From: Oscillospiraceae bacterium | Lineage (GTDB): Bacteria > Bacillota_A > Clostridia > Oscillospirales > Oscillospiraceae | Assembly: GCA_017470325.1 (NCBI GenBank) | Contig: JAFUES010000032.1 | Location: 7,647-71,646, forward strand | DNA: 64,000 nt | Direction: 5' to 3' | The notes under the pieces: model-generated | What the model saw: only the letters and a program-made list of their open reading frames with translations | Told to the model about the DNA's origin: nothing | The model's database searches: none | Shown here: positions 8,092 to 16,461 of the stretch, one piece after another | How positions within the stretch are numbered: the stretch's first letter is position 1 | How the letters are laid out: the number at the start of each line of letters is the position of its first letter | Position numbers and translations under genes: made by a program

Positions 8092-9276
8092 TTACCGCCC
8101 TCTGTCATCGGCCTCTTTGACCAGGGCCTCCGCCTCTTTCAGACTGATTCCCTGTTCCCGGGCGATCCGGGCCAGATCCTCATACTCGGCCTTTTCCCGG
8201 CATACGCCCCAGCCCTCGGCCCGCTTGACGCGCACCGGACCATAGACGGTCTCCACCGTCCGCTGGCTGCGCTGCAGGGTATAGCGGTCACAGACATATT
8301 CCCGCACCCCCAGGGTGCTGGTATTATGAAACAGGCACTGGAGCATATCCTCCCGCTGTGCCTCCCGGCACATGCAGGTTAACATAATTCCAGGCCGGTT
8401 CTTCTTCATACCGATGTGAGTGGTATAGGCGTCCAGGGCCCCCCGGGCCATCAGCTCCTCCTGGACAAAGCCCAGGGCCTCCGGCGTCATATCGTCCAAG
8501 TTGCATACCAGCTCCAGAACACGGTCCTGCCGCTGTCCGGTCTCGCCCAGCAGCACGCGCAGGGCGTTGGCTGTCTCAAAATCCTTGGTGCCCAGGCCAT
8601 AGCCGCTCTTTTCCACCCGCAGGGCAGGCATGGGGCCAAAGTCCTGTACGAAGTGGGCCAGCAGCGCAGCGCCAGTTGGGGTGCACAGCTCTCCCTGGAT
8701 CTGGCCGCTGTACATGGGGATACCGTGCAGCAATAGCTCTGTGGCCGGGGCCGGAACCGGCATCAGGCCGTGGGCGCACCGCACCGTCCCACTGCCCACA
8801 TGCACCGGGGAGGCCAGCACCTTCTCCGGCGCCAGCTCCTCTATCAGCAGGCAGACACCCAGTATATCCGCCAGCGCGTCCAGACTGCCCAGCTCGTGGA
8901 GATGAATGTTCTCCACGGGGCGGCCGTGGACCTGGCTTTCGGCTCGGGCAATACGCTCATAGACCGCCCGCGTATTCCGCCGCACCGCTTCCGGTACCGG
9001 CAGCGCGTCGATCTTTGCGTAGATCTCCTGAATATTGGTGTGGGGATGATGATGGCCGTGCTCGCGGCCTTCCTCTTCCCCGTCGATGACCACATGCACA
9101 TGGGTCCCGCTGATGCCCCGCTTGACCGCATGCTCCGCCGTGACCGTCACGTTCTCCGGCAGGGCGGCATTGAGCCGTTGGAGAAAGCCCTCCGGGTCCG
9201 GGTGCAGCGCCAGCAGCGCCGCCATCAGCATGTCGCCGGCAGCGCCCATGCTGCAGTCGATATAGATCGTTCTCAC
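8092..9276 (-). CDS. larC: Nickel insertion protein LarC
   Basis: LarC inserts nickel into the pyridinium bisthiocarboxylate mononucleotide to finish the nickel-pincer nucleotide (NPN) cofactor. The 394 aa protein begins with the family opening (V/M)RTIYIDCSMGAAGDM, carries a histidine-rich metal-binding stretch (HGHHHPHT) near residue 95 and ends with the LarC C-terminal domain. I place the start at the GTG at 9276: it overlaps the larE stop as GTGA and has GGAGG-type ribosome sites upstream, whereas the longer upstream frame is low-complexity. In Lactiplantibacillus plantarum larC is read through a programmed frameshift; here it is one uninterrupted frame. Last gene of the moa-lar run. Confidence 0.93.
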   Translation of the reverse strand: MRTIYIDCSMGAAGDMLMAALLALHPDPEGFLQRLNAALPENVTVTAEHAVKRGISGTHVHVVIDGEEEGREHGHHHPHTNIQEIYAKIDALPVPEAVRRNTRAVYERIARAESQVHGRPVENIHLHELGSLDALADILGVCLLIEELAPEKVLASPVHVGSGTVRCAHGLMPVPAPATELLLHGIPMYSGQIQGELCTPTGAALLAHFVQDFGPMPALRVEKSGYGLGTKDFETANALRVLLGETGQRQDRVLELVCNLDDMTPEALGFVQEELMARGALDAYTTHIGMKKNRPGIMLTCMCREAQREDMLQCLFHNTSTLGVREYVCDRYTLQRSQRTVETVYGPVRVKRAEGWGVCREKAEYEDLARIAREQGISLKEAEALVKEADDRGR

Positions 9277-10028
9277 AGGCTCTTCACCCTCCCCTCCGGG
9301 TCGATCCGGACCTGGTCGAACCAGGCCGACATCTGTGCTATGATCTGCTCCTGCGCCTGCTGCGCCGCCGGCAGCTGCTCCGCCGTAAACTGCAGCAGGG
9401 CCGTGTCCCCCACTGTGCGCACACGGAAATCGGAAAAGCCCAGACGGAACAGGCAGCCCTCCGCCGCCTCGATCTTCCCCAGGCGCTCCTCCGTGATCTC
9501 CTCGCCTGTGCACACCCGGGTGGCCAGGCAGGCATAGGCGGGCTTATCCCAGGTGAACAGCCCCGCCTCCCGGGACAGGCGGCGGATCTCCGGCTTGGTC
9601 AGGCCGCAGATCCGAAGCGGCGACTGGATGCCCAGCTCCTTAAGTGCCCGCATGCCGGGCCGATCCCCGGCCTCGTCGCTGGCGTTGGTGCCGTCCAGCA
9701 GCAGAGAAAAACCGTCCGCCTCCGCGGCGGCGATTATGGTTGACATAATATTGTTCTTGCAATGGTAGCAGCGGTCCGGGCCGTTGCGCCGCACCGCTTC
9801 CACGCACAGAGCGTCCTGGCGCAGCACACGGGGCTCCACCCCTAGCAGTTCGCACAGACGCATGGCGTCCCGGAATTCAAACTCCGGCTGAAACTGGGTC
9901 TTCACATAGTAGGGCCGAAGCTCCGCCCCGCACTGCAGACCGGCGTACAGCAGATAGGCCGAATCCACGCCGCCGGAAAAAGCCAGCGCGGCCTTGGGAT
10001 GCTGCGCGAAATATTCTTTCAAGGTCAT
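9273..10028 (-). CDS. larE: Pyridinium-3,5-biscarboxylate mononucleotide sulfurtransferase LarE
   Basis: PP-loop ATPase that adenylates the substrate carboxylates and adds sulfur during NPN synthesis. The 251 aa protein has the PP-loop LAFSGGVDSAYLL at residues 15-27, a CxxC pair in DRCYHCKNN, and the CLATR motif whose cysteine corresponds to the sulfur-donating Cys of the L. plantarum enzyme. The CxxC plus this cysteine suggest the three-cysteine, iron-sulfur-using form rather than the sacrificial single-cysteine form. That is inference. It lies 1 base after larB and overlaps larC. Confidence 0.93.
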   Translation of the reverse strand: MTLKEYFAQHPKAALAFSGGVDSAYLLYAGLQCGAELRPYYVKTQFQPEFEFRDAMRLCELLGVEPRVLRQDALCVEAVRRNGPDRCYHCKNNIMSTIIAAAEADGFSLLLDGTNASDEAGDRPGMRALKELGIQSPLRICGLTKPEIRRLSREAGLFTWDKPAYACLATRVCTGEEITEERLGKIEAAEGCLFRLGFSDFRVRTVGDTALLQFTAEQLPAAQQAQEQIIAQMSAWFDQVRIDPEGRVKSL

Positions 10029-10029
10029 C

Positions 10030-10782
10030 TCAGTCCAGATGATTGATCATGCTGGCCATGTAGCCCGCGCCGAAGCCGTTGTCGATGTTCACCACGGAGA
10101 CGCCGCTGGCGCAGGAGTTGAGCATGCTCAGCAGGGCTGCCACACCGCCCAGAGACGCGCCATAGCCCACGCTGGTGGGCACGGCGATCACGGGGCAGTC
10201 GGCCAAGCCGCCGATGACGCTGGGCAGAGCCCCCTCCATCCCGGCCACGGCCACGATGACACGGGCGCTCATGATCTCCTCCATATGGCTCAGGAGCCGA
10301 TGGATGCCGGACACACCCACGTCATAAAGCCGAACCACCTGATTACCCAGGGCCTCGGCGGTGATCGCCGCCTCCTCGGCCACGGGAATGTCGCTGGTGC
10401 CGCCGGTGGCCACCACCACCTTTCCCTTGCCGCTGGGCGCGGGCAGGCTGCCGATGATGCCGGTGTGGGCCAGTTCGTTATATTGCAGCGGAAGCTCCGC
10501 TCCCACAAAAGCGGCGGTGTCCGCATCGATGCGGGTCACCAGCACCGTCTCCTGTCCGCTTGCAAGCATGGTTTTGGCAATGCCCAGGATGTGCTCCCTG
10601 GTCTTGCCGGCGCCATAAATGACCTCCGGCACGCCCTGGCGCAATCCCCGGTGCATGTCCACCTTGGCATACTCGTCCACTTCCTGGATGGGCTGCATCT
10701 TCAGCTTCAGCACCGCGTCCTCCACGCTGGTCTCGCCATTGGCCACCTGCTGGAGCAGCGCGGTGATCCCCTGTTTATCCAT
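10030..10782 (-). CDS. larB: Pyridinium-3,5-biscarboxylate mononucleotide synthase LarB
   Basis: Carboxylates and hydrolyses nicotinate adenine dinucleotide in the first NPN step. The 250 aa protein ends in a PurE-like (AIR carboxylase) domain with VATGGTSDIPVAEEAA and the glycine-rich tail VPTSVGYGASLGGVAALLSM. The start overlaps the end of the MOSC gene by 8 bases. LarA-type enzymes (lactate racemase and relatives) are the known users of NPN; none is encoded in this window. Confidence 0.94.
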   Translation of the reverse strand: MDKQGITALLQQVANGETSVEDAVLKLKMQPIQEVDEYAKVDMHRGLRQGVPEVIYGAGKTREHILGIAKTMLASGQETVLVTRIDADTAAFVGAELPLQYNELAHTGIIGSLPAPSGKGKVVVATGGTSDIPVAEEAAITAEALGNQVVRLYDVGVSGIHRLLSHMEEIMSARVIVAVAGMEGALPSVIGGLADCPVIAVPTSVGYGASLGGVAALLSMLNSCASGVSVVNIDNGFGAGYMASMINHLD

Positions 10783-11230
10783 TGACTTCCTCCACTACAC
10801 AGACCTGATCGCCGGGCTTGGCACTGCCTTCCTCCAGGACGATCACAAAGATCCCTTCCCGGGGCATGACGCAGTCCCCCGCCTGCTGGCGGATGGCACA
10901 GTCTGCATGACATTCCTTGCCGATCTGGGTGACCTGGCACAGGGCGGAGCCCACCTTCAGCTTGGTCCCTACCGGGAGCTTGAAGACCTGCAGTCCCTCC
11001 ACCAAAACGTTCTCCGCAAAGGCGCCGGGAAACAGCTTGATGGTGATCTTCTCCTGCAGACGGTCCACACTGTCCTGTCCCAGCAGGCTCACCTGCCGGT
11101 GCCAGTCCCCCGCGTGGGCGTCGCCCGGGATGCCCTGGTGGGGCACCAGACGGATCTCCTCCACAGGGTGCTTCTGCTGGCCCTTTTTCTCACTGATGCA
11201 AACAGCCTTGATCACACCGGTCTGATTCAT
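10775..11230 (-). CDS. MOSC domain protein
   Basis: 151 aa, essentially a single MOSC domain, the sulfur-carrying fold shared with the C-terminus of molybdenum cofactor sulfurases. The conserved cysteine region is IGKECHADCAI, followed by MPREGIFVIVLEEG. In clostridia such small MOSC proteins commonly sit beside moaC and are thought to act in molybdenum cofactor maturation. Its start overlaps the moaC stop (ATGA) and its end overlaps larB, so it is the hinge between the two cofactor gene sets. Exact reaction unknown; a sulfur-transfer role serving either pathway is possible. Confidence 0.87.
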   Translation of the reverse strand: MNQTGVIKAVCISEKKGQQKHPVEEIRLVPHQGIPGDAHAGDWHRQVSLLGQDSVDRLQEKITIKLFPGAFAENVLVEGLQVFKLPVGTKLKVGSALCQVTQIGKECHADCAIRQQAGDCVMPREGIFVIVLEEGSAKPGDQVCVVEEVNG

Positions 11231-11715
11231 GTCTCTTCTCCTCTCTGAAAATCTCCGTGCACGCCGCCCGACTTGGACAACAGCCGGATATCACTGATGA
11301 CCATATCCTTTTGTACCGCTTTGCACATGTCGTATACCGTCAGCGCCGCGGTGCTCACCGCCGTCAGCGCCTCCATCTCCACGCCGGTGCGTCCGTCGCA
11401 GCGGACTTCCGCCCGGATCTCCACCGACAGCCGCTCCTCGCACAGCGACAGCTCCAGATCGATCCCCTGGATCAAAATGGGGTGGCACATGGGGATCAGG
11501 TCCGGCGTGCGCTTGGCACCCATGACGCCGGCCACCTGAGCCACGGTGAGTACGTCGCCCTTTTTCATGCCGCCGCTTCGGATCAGGTCAAAGGTCTTGC
11601 GGTTGACCAGCACCCGCCCCGCCGCTACGGCCGTACGGACTGTCTCTGGCTTCTCGCCCACATCCACCATTTTGGCCCGGCCCTGTTCATTGAAATGGGT
11701 AAAATCCTCCGCCAT
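11227..11715 (-). CDS. moaC: Cyclic pyranopterin monophosphate synthase MoaC
   Basis: Converts the MoaA product 3',8-cyclo-GTP to cyclic pyranopterin monophosphate. The 162 aa length is typical, and the active-site segment KRTPDLIPMCHPI and the metal/substrate region near RCDGRTGVEMEALTAVS are present. It starts 4 bases after moaA and overlaps the MOSC gene. Confidence 0.95.
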   Translation of the reverse strand: MAEDFTHFNEQGRAKMVDVGEKPETVRTAVAAGRVLVNRKTFDLIRSGGMKKGDVLTVAQVAGVMGAKRTPDLIPMCHPILIQGIDLELSLCEERLSVEIRAEVRCDGRTGVEMEALTAVSTAALTVYDMCKAVQKDMVISDIRLLSKSGGVHGDFQRGEET

Positions 11716-11719
11716 TGCC

Positions 11720-12673
11720 TCAGCCTCCGATCTGGTTCATGTTCCGCCCCGCGTGGCTGCGGCTGGTGGCGGACAGCTCTCCATGCCACTTGGGCTTGCC
11801 CAGGATCGCGGCTTCGAACTGCCGCCGCATCCCTTCGTAGTCCAGGCCCTTGATATCATACTCATCCGAGGCGTGCAGACAGGGCTTCAGCTTGCCGTCC
11901 GCCGTCAAGCGCAGGCGGTTGCACTCTGCACAGAAATGGGCGCTTACCGGGCTGATGAGTCCGATATTGCCCTGCGCACCGGGCAGACGGTAAAGGCGCG
12001 CCACACCGCCGTCCTGCTCCACCTTCTCCGCCTCCGGCAGCTTGTCCAGCGCCGCGGTATAGGGGATGAAGGCCTCCGGCCCGAAATCGCCGCTGTCGTA
12101 CATGGGCATCAGCTCGATAAAGCGCAGATCCACCGGATAGCGGCGTGTCAGCTCCGCCAGGGCAGGGATCTCATCGTCGTTGAAGCCGCCGATCAGCACC
12201 GCGTTGAGCTTGATCTTTTCAAAGCCCGCATCCAGGGCGGCCTCAAGACCGGCCATAGCCTGGTCCAGGGTACCCACCCGGGAGATGTAGGCGTACTTCT
12301 GCGCGTCCAGAGTGTCCAAACTCATATTGATCCGGCTGACCCCCGCCTGCCGCAGGGGCTTTGCCAGTTGGGGCAGCAGGATGCCGTTAGTGGTGATACA
12401 CACCTCGCGGATGCCCTCCACCGCCGCGGCCTGCTCACAGATGGAGACGATGTTCTTTTTCACCAACGGCTCACCGCCGGTGACGCGCAGCTTGCGGATC
12501 CCCAGAGAGGCCGCCGCTTTCACAGCGAGGATCATCTCCTCCTCGCTGAGCATGTTCTCATGACACTTTTTCTCAATTCCCTCCACCGGCATGCAGTAAC
12601 GGCAGCGCAGATTGCAAAGCTCCGTAACAGACATGCGCAGATAGGTGATGGTCCTGCCATAGCGGTCCTGCAT
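11720..12673 (-). CDS. moaA: GTP 3',8-cyclase MoaA
   Basis: Radical SAM enzyme that starts molybdopterin synthesis from GTP. The 317 aa protein has the N-terminal cluster CNLRCRYC, the SAM motif GGEPL, the C-terminal second cluster CAECNRLRL...CLH, and the Gly-Gly tail needed in characterised MoaA. Start set at the ATG at 12673, preceded by GGAGG; an upstream in-frame ATG would add a segment without homology character. First gene of the moaA-moaC-MOSC-larB-larE-larC run. Later molybdopterin genes (moaD/E, mogA, moeA) are not in the window. Confidence 0.95.
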   Translation of the reverse strand: MQDRYGRTITYLRMSVTELCNLRCRYCMPVEGIEKKCHENMLSEEEMILAVKAAASLGIRKLRVTGGEPLVKKNIVSICEQAAAVEGIREVCITTNGILLPQLAKPLRQAGVSRINMSLDTLDAQKYAYISRVGTLDQAMAGLEAALDAGFEKIKLNAVLIGGFNDDEIPALAELTRRYPVDLRFIELMPMYDSGDFGPEAFIPYTAALDKLPEAEKVEQDGGVARLYRLPGAQGNIGLISPVSAHFCAECNRLRLTADGKLKPCLHASDEYDIKGLDYEGMRRQFEAAILGKPKWHGELSATSRSHAGRNMNQIGG

Positions 12674-12760
12674 GGTATTCCTCCGATCCGGGGTCGCGTT
12701 TTGCATTGTGCCGTCTGTTGAAAAAAGGAAACAATACGGCACTTTAGCTTATTGAATGCC

Positions 12761-12789
12761 ATTATAATACATTCTCTGCATTTCTGCAA
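12761..12789 (-). promoter_or_regulatory. Promoter of moa-lar operon
   Basis: Minus strand TTGCAG (12789-12784), 17 base spacer, TATAAT (12766-12761), about 90 bases before moaA. No molybdenum-cofactor riboswitch could be recognised in that short leader. Confidence 0.72.
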
Positions 12790-12803
12790 TCCCGACAGGA
12801 CTA

Positions 12804-12831
12804 TTGAATTTTCCTCTTTTTCAAGTATAAT
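12804..12831 (+). promoter_or_regulatory. Promoter of ACT-DUF711 operon
   Basis: TTGAAT (12804-12809), 16 base spacer, TATAAT (12826-12831), divergent from the moaA promoter. Confidence 0.72.
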
Positions 12832-12868
12832 AAATACCGTTATACCATATCGACCGAAGGAGACGCCT

Positions 12869-13138
12869 ATGAAAGCCATCGTCAGCGTATTTGCCCGGGA
12901 CGCCAAGGGCATCACCGCCTATGTGACCGCCCTGCTGGCGGAACGTGAGATCAACATCCTGGATATCAGCCAGACCCTGATGCAGGAATACTTCGCCATG
13001 ATCATGCTGGTGGATCTGGCCGACTGCCCCCTCCCCTTCGATCAGCTCTCTCAGGAGCTGAAGGACAAGGGCGCGGAGCGCGCACTGGATATCCACATCC
13101 AGCGGCAGGATATCTTTGAAGCCATGCACAGGATCTGA
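12869..13138 (+). CDS. ACT domain protein (UPF0237 type)
   Basis: 89 aa, a stand-alone ACT domain (MKAIVSVFARDAKGITAYVT at the N-terminus), a fold that usually binds amino acids or other small metabolites to regulate partners. The start at 12869 follows a GAAGGAGA ribosome site; the frame is open further upstream but that part overlaps the promoter. It is 9 bases from the DUF711 gene. This ACT plus DUF711 pair recurs in Firmicutes. Ligand and function are unknown. Confidence 0.9.
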   Translation: MKAIVSVFARDAKGITAYVTALLAEREINILDISQTLMQEYFAMIMLVDLADCPLPFDQLSQELKDKGAERALDIHIQRQDIFEAMHRI

Positions 13139-13147
13139 GGAGCGGCT

Positions 13148-14503
13148 ATGAGTTATCTGATCAACAGCAGTGAGATCCTGCAGACCATTGAAATGATCGA
13201 CCAGCAACATCTGGACGTGCGCACCGTAACCATGGGCATCAGCCTGCTGGACTGCGCCGACCGGGACATCCGGGTCTGCGCTGACAGAGTCTATGAAAAG
13301 ATCTGCCGGAAGGCGGAAAAGCTGGTGGAGACCGGCTGCGCCATCGAGCGGGAGTTCGGTATCCCCATCGTCAACAAGCGGGTCTCGGTCAGTCCCATCT
13401 CCCTGGTGGCGGCCAGCTGCCAGGCGGAGGACTACACTCCCCTGGCTCTGACTCTGGATAAGGCGGCCAAGACCGTAGGCGTCAACTTCATCGGCGGCTT
13501 CTCCGCTCTGGCCCACAAGGGCTTCACCGAGAGCGACTTGCGCCTGATCCACTCCCTGCCCAGGGCCCTGACGGAGACCGAGTTGGTCTGCGGCAGTGTG
13601 AACGTGGCCTCCACAAAGGCGGGCATCAATATGGACGCAGTGGCCCTCATGGGCCGGATCATCCGCCAGACGGCGGATATCGACCCCATGGGCTGCGCAA
13701 AGCTTGTGGTCTTTGCCAACGCCGTGGAGGACAACCCCTTCATGGCCGGCGCCTTCCACGGCGTGGGCGAGCCGGAGTGCGTCATCAATGTGGGTGTCTC
13801 CGGGCCCGGTGTGGTGGCCCACGCTCTAAAGGACTGCAAGGGTCAGCCCTTTGACGTGGTAGCTGAGACCATCAAGCGCACCGCCTTCAAGATCACCCGC
13901 ATGGGCCAGCTGGTGGCTCAGGAGGCCTCGCACCGTTTGGGTGTCCCCTTCGGTGTGGTAGACCTGTCCCTGGCCCCTACCCCCGCCATTGGCGACAGTG
14001 TGGCGGAGATTCTGGAGATCATGGGCCTGGAGCAATGCGGCACCCACGGCACCACCGCCGCCTTGGCCCTGCTCAACGACGCGGTGAAAAAGGGCGGCGT
14101 CATGGCCTCCTCCCATGTGGGCGGCCTGTCCGGAGCTTTTATCCCGGTGTCTGAGGACGCGGGCATGATCGCCGCTGTGGAGGCGGGTTCCCTGTCTATC
14201 GACAAGCTGGAGGCTATGACCTGTGTCTGCTCCGTGGGCCTGGACATGATCGCTGTGCCGGGCGATACCCCGGCTGAGACCATCTCCGCCATGATCGCGG
14301 ACGAGGCGGCCATCGGCATGATCAACAACAAGACCACCGCCGTGCGTGTGATCCCCGCCACCGGGAAGAGTGTGGGCGAGCGGATCGACTTCGGCGGTCT
14401 GCTGGGCAGCGCCCCTGTGATGCCCCTGCATCAAGGCTCGGCCGCGGAATTCGTGCAACGCGGCGGCCGCATCCCCGCCCCGCTGCACAGCCTGAAAAAC
14501 TGA
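13148..14503 (+). CDS. DUF711 / UPF0210 (PFL-like) family protein
   Basis: 451 aa, full length for UPF0210, a family whose fold resembles glycyl-radical pyruvate formate-lyase but whose members have no established function. Recognisable stretches are [13 protein letters not shown] near the N-terminus, [13 protein letters not shown] and [12 protein letters not shown] see no glycyl-radical loop at the C-terminus, so it should not be called a formate-lyase. Co-transcribed with the ACT protein, which may regulate it. Confidence 0.92.
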   Translation: MSYLINSSEILQTIEMIDQQHLDVRTVTMGISLLDCADRDIRVCADRVYEKICRKAEKLVETGCAIEREFGIPIVNKRVSVSPISLVAASCQAEDYTPLALTLDKAAKTVGVNFIGGFSALAHKGFTESDLRLIHSLPRALTETELVCGSVNVASTKAGINMDAVALMGRIIRQTADIDPMGCAKLVVFANAVEDNPFMAGAFHGVGEPECVINVGVSGPGVVAHALKDCKGQPFDVVAETIKRTAFKITRMGQLVAQEASHRLGVPFGVVDLSLAPTPAIGDSVAEILEIMGLEQCGTHGTTAALALLNDAVKKGGVMASSHVGGLSGAFIPVSEDAGMIAAVEAGSLSIDKLEAMTCVCSVGLDMIAVPGDTPAETISAMIADEAAIGMINNKTTAVRVIPATGKSVGERIDFGGLLGSAPVMPLHQGSAAEFVQRGGRIPAPLHSLKN

Positions 14504-14517
14504 TCAAACATAGGTGA

Positions 14518-14547
14518 AGCCGCCGGTCCATATTGGAACCGGCGGCT
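14518..14547 (+). terminator. Hairpin after DUF711 gene
   Basis: AGCCGCCGGT / ACCGGCGGCT perfect 10 bp stem with a 10 base loop, followed by CTGCTTT. The T-tract is weak. Confidence 0.6.
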
Positions 14548-14565
14548 CTGCTTTATCCTGTGTGC

Positions 14566-14901
14566 TTACCACAGTTTGCCCTTTTCCATGGCGTCCTCGC
14601 TGATTTCCCAACCACGGTCCAGCAGCCAGTAGGTCACCGGATCGTCGTCAATGGGCTCGCCTTCCTCGATGGGCACATCGGGCTTGAGGTTGCGGATTTT
14701 GATCCGTGTCTCATAGGCGCGCAGCTCCTTCACAGTGAAGGGCAGGCCCAGCTCCGCCGCGATGGGCAGCAGCACCGCCTCGGCCACAGCTTCCCGGATC
14801 TCCAGGCTCCCGGGATACAGGGCCTCTTCCGCCAACACCCGCTGCCGCAGCTGTTCATCCGCCCGGTAAAGTTCAAAGAATTTTTCAACGTTTTCGATCA
14901 T
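14566..14901 (-). CDS. Small Nif11-like domain protein
   Basis: 111 aa cytosolic protein. The first half (MIENVEKFFELYRADEQLRQ, then AVLLPIAAELGLPFTVKEL) matches the Nif11 pattern of two helices with the phrase 'GxxFT.xEL'. Nif11 domains are best known as leader segments of peptide natural products, but many are stand-alone. Here the tail is acidic and ends in GKLW, with no double-glycine cleavage site and no maturation genes nearby, so a leader-peptide role is unlikely. It has its own promoter at 14934-14961. Confidence 0.68.
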   Translation of the reverse strand: MIENVEKFFELYRADEQLRQRVLAEEALYPGSLEIREAVAEAVLLPIAAELGLPFTVKELRAYETRIKIRNLKPDVPIEEGEPIDDDPVTYWLLDRGWEISEDAMEKGKLW

Positions 14902-14933
14902 GATATCTCTCCTTCATGGGGTCCTTTGCCCTT

Positions 14934-14961
14934 ACTTTAGCATAATTGCGCAAAATGTCAA
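14934..14961 (-). promoter_or_regulatory. Promoter of Nif11-like gene
   Basis: Minus strand TTGACA (14961-14956), 16 base spacer, TAAAGT (14939-14934). Confidence 0.6.
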
Positions 14962-14995
14962 CGCCCGGACGTAGTACATTCGGTAAGGCCGTCTC

Positions 14996-15024
14996 TTGCA
15001 AATTGCCGGAAAACTGCCTATAAT
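14996..15024 (+). promoter_or_regulatory. Promoter of CLC antiporter gene
   Basis: TTGCAA (14996-15001), 17 base spacer, TATAAT (15019-15024), short leader. I looked for a fluoride riboswitch here and found none. Confidence 0.7.
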
Positions 15025-15062
15025 CTCCACGAAGCCCGCAAAAGGGCGAAAGGACACGCAAT

Positions 15063-16373
15063 ATGAAGCTTTTGCTGAACAATCTGCATCATTATCTGCG
15101 CCTCTGGGGCCTCTACTGCAAGGGTCTGGGCAAATGGCTGCTGGTCTCCGGGATCACCGGTCTGCTCTGCGGCGTACTGGGTTCCGCCTTCCATGTGGGC
15201 GTGGAGGAATCTACCGTCTTCCGTATGGCCCATCCCTGGGTGCTGTACACACTGCCGGCGGCGGGCCTGCTGGTGGTGGCCATTTATAAGTTCACCCGCG
15301 CCGAGGGTCAGAGCACCAACAACATCATCGACGAGGTGCAGTCCGGTCAGGGGATCTCGCTGGCCCTGCTGCCCGCGATCTTTTTTTCCACCATCGTGAC
15401 CCACCTGGCCGGCGGCTCAGCGGGCCGCGAGGGCGCTGCCCTGCAGATGGGCGGGGCCATCGGCTTCAACACCGGACGGCTGCTGCGCCTGGACGACAAG
15501 GATCTGCGCACGGCCACACTGACCGGCATGGCTGCCTTCTTTTCCGCCCTGTTCGGCACGCCTTTGGCGGCCACCATCTTTGCCATGGCGGTGGTCAGCG
15601 TGGGGCTGCTGTACCACGCAGCCTTCATCCCCTGCTTTGTGGCCTCCCTGACGGCCTATGGCATCTCCCTGCTGTTGGGGGTGGCCCCCACCCGCTTCGC
15701 GGTGCTGGCCCCGGCGGTCAGCGTGGGGATGCTGCTGCGGGTGGCAGTGCTGGCAGCGCTGGCTGCCATGGTCTCCGTACTGTTCTGCGCCACGCTGCAC
15801 ACGGCCGAGCATCTGTTCCAGCGCTTTTTCCGAAATCCCTGGCTGCGGGCCTTCTGCGGCGGTGCGCTGCTGCTGGTGCTGACGCTGCTGCTGCGCACCA
15901 CAGACTATAACGGCGCAGGCATGGCCCTGATCACAGCCGCTGTGGAGGAGGGGCAGGCAAAGCCTCTGGCCTTTTTGCTGAAGATCCTGTTCACCGCCAT
16001 CACCCTGGGCGCCGGTTTCAAGGGCGGCGAGGTGGTACCCTCCTTCTTTGTGGGCGCCGCCTTCGGCTGCGTGGCAGGTCCCCTGCTGGGGATCCCCGCC
16101 GGTTTTGCCGCCGCCATCGGCCTGGTGTCCGTATTCTGCGGCGCGGTAAACTGCCCCATCGCCTCCATGTTCCTGTCAGTGGAGCTTTTCGGCGCAGGGG
16201 GCCTTCTGTACTTTGCCCTGGCCTGCGGGCTCAGCTATGTACTCTCCGGCTACAGTGGGATCTATTCCAGCCAGCGTATCCTCTACGACAAGCTGAAGGC
16301 CCAGTACATCGATGTGCGCACCAATGCCCATGAGGAAGGCGAACATACGGAGATGGAACAGAAATACAGTTGA
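15063..16373 (+). CDS. CLC-family anion channel/antiporter, CLC-F-like
   Basis: 436 aa integral membrane protein with about ten or more hydrophobic segments. CLC anion-site motifs are present in the form typical of the fluoride/proton antiporter branch: STNNIIDEV replaces the GSGIP loop of chloride CLCs, GGSAGREGAALQMGG is the second loop, and FKGGEVVPSFFVGA is the GxFxP equivalent. By comparison with CLC-F proteins I infer fluoride (or other halide) export, but chloride transport is not excluded. Monocistronic. The C-terminal tail is hydrophilic and acidic (HEEGEHTEME). Confidence 0.85.
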   Translation: MKLLLNNLHHYLRLWGLYCKGLGKWLLVSGITGLLCGVLGSAFHVGVEESTVFRMAHPWVLYTLPAAGLLVVAIYKFTRAEGQSTNNIIDEVQSGQGISLALLPAIFFSTIVTHLAGGSAGREGAALQMGGAIGFNTGRLLRLDDKDLRTATLTGMAAFFSALFGTPLAATIFAMAVVSVGLLYHAAFIPCFVASLTAYGISLLLGVAPTRFAVLAPAVSVGMLLRVAVLAALAAMVSVLFCATLHTAEHLFQRFFRNPWLRAFCGGALLLVLTLLLRTTDYNGAGMALITAAVEEGQAKPLAFLLKILFTAITLGAGFKGGEVVPSFFVGAAFGCVAGPLLGIPAGFAAAIGLVSVFCGAVNCPIASMFLSVELFGAGGLLYFALACGLSYVLSGYSGIYSSQRILYDKLKAQYIDVRTNAHEEGEHTEMEQKYS

Positions 16374-16407
16374 TCTCCTTAAAAAATTATGTAAACTGAA
16401 TTATGTT

Positions 16408-16450
16408 AAGCAACAAGGCAGTAAGCATTATGCTTACCGCCTTGTTGCTT
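16408..16450. terminator. Long bidirectional hairpin between CLC and lysozyme-like genes
   Basis: AAGCAACAAGGC-a-GTAAGC arms repeat in inverse with one mismatch around a short loop, an 18 bp stem lying between two converging genes. On the minus strand it is followed by AT-rich sequence ending in a T-run. Confidence 0.75.
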
Positions 16451-16461
16451 GTCGGTCCGTA

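Noticed and set aside
14962..15062. Fluoride riboswitch before the CLC gene
   Set aside because: The leader after the promoter is under 40 bases and lacks the conserved core.
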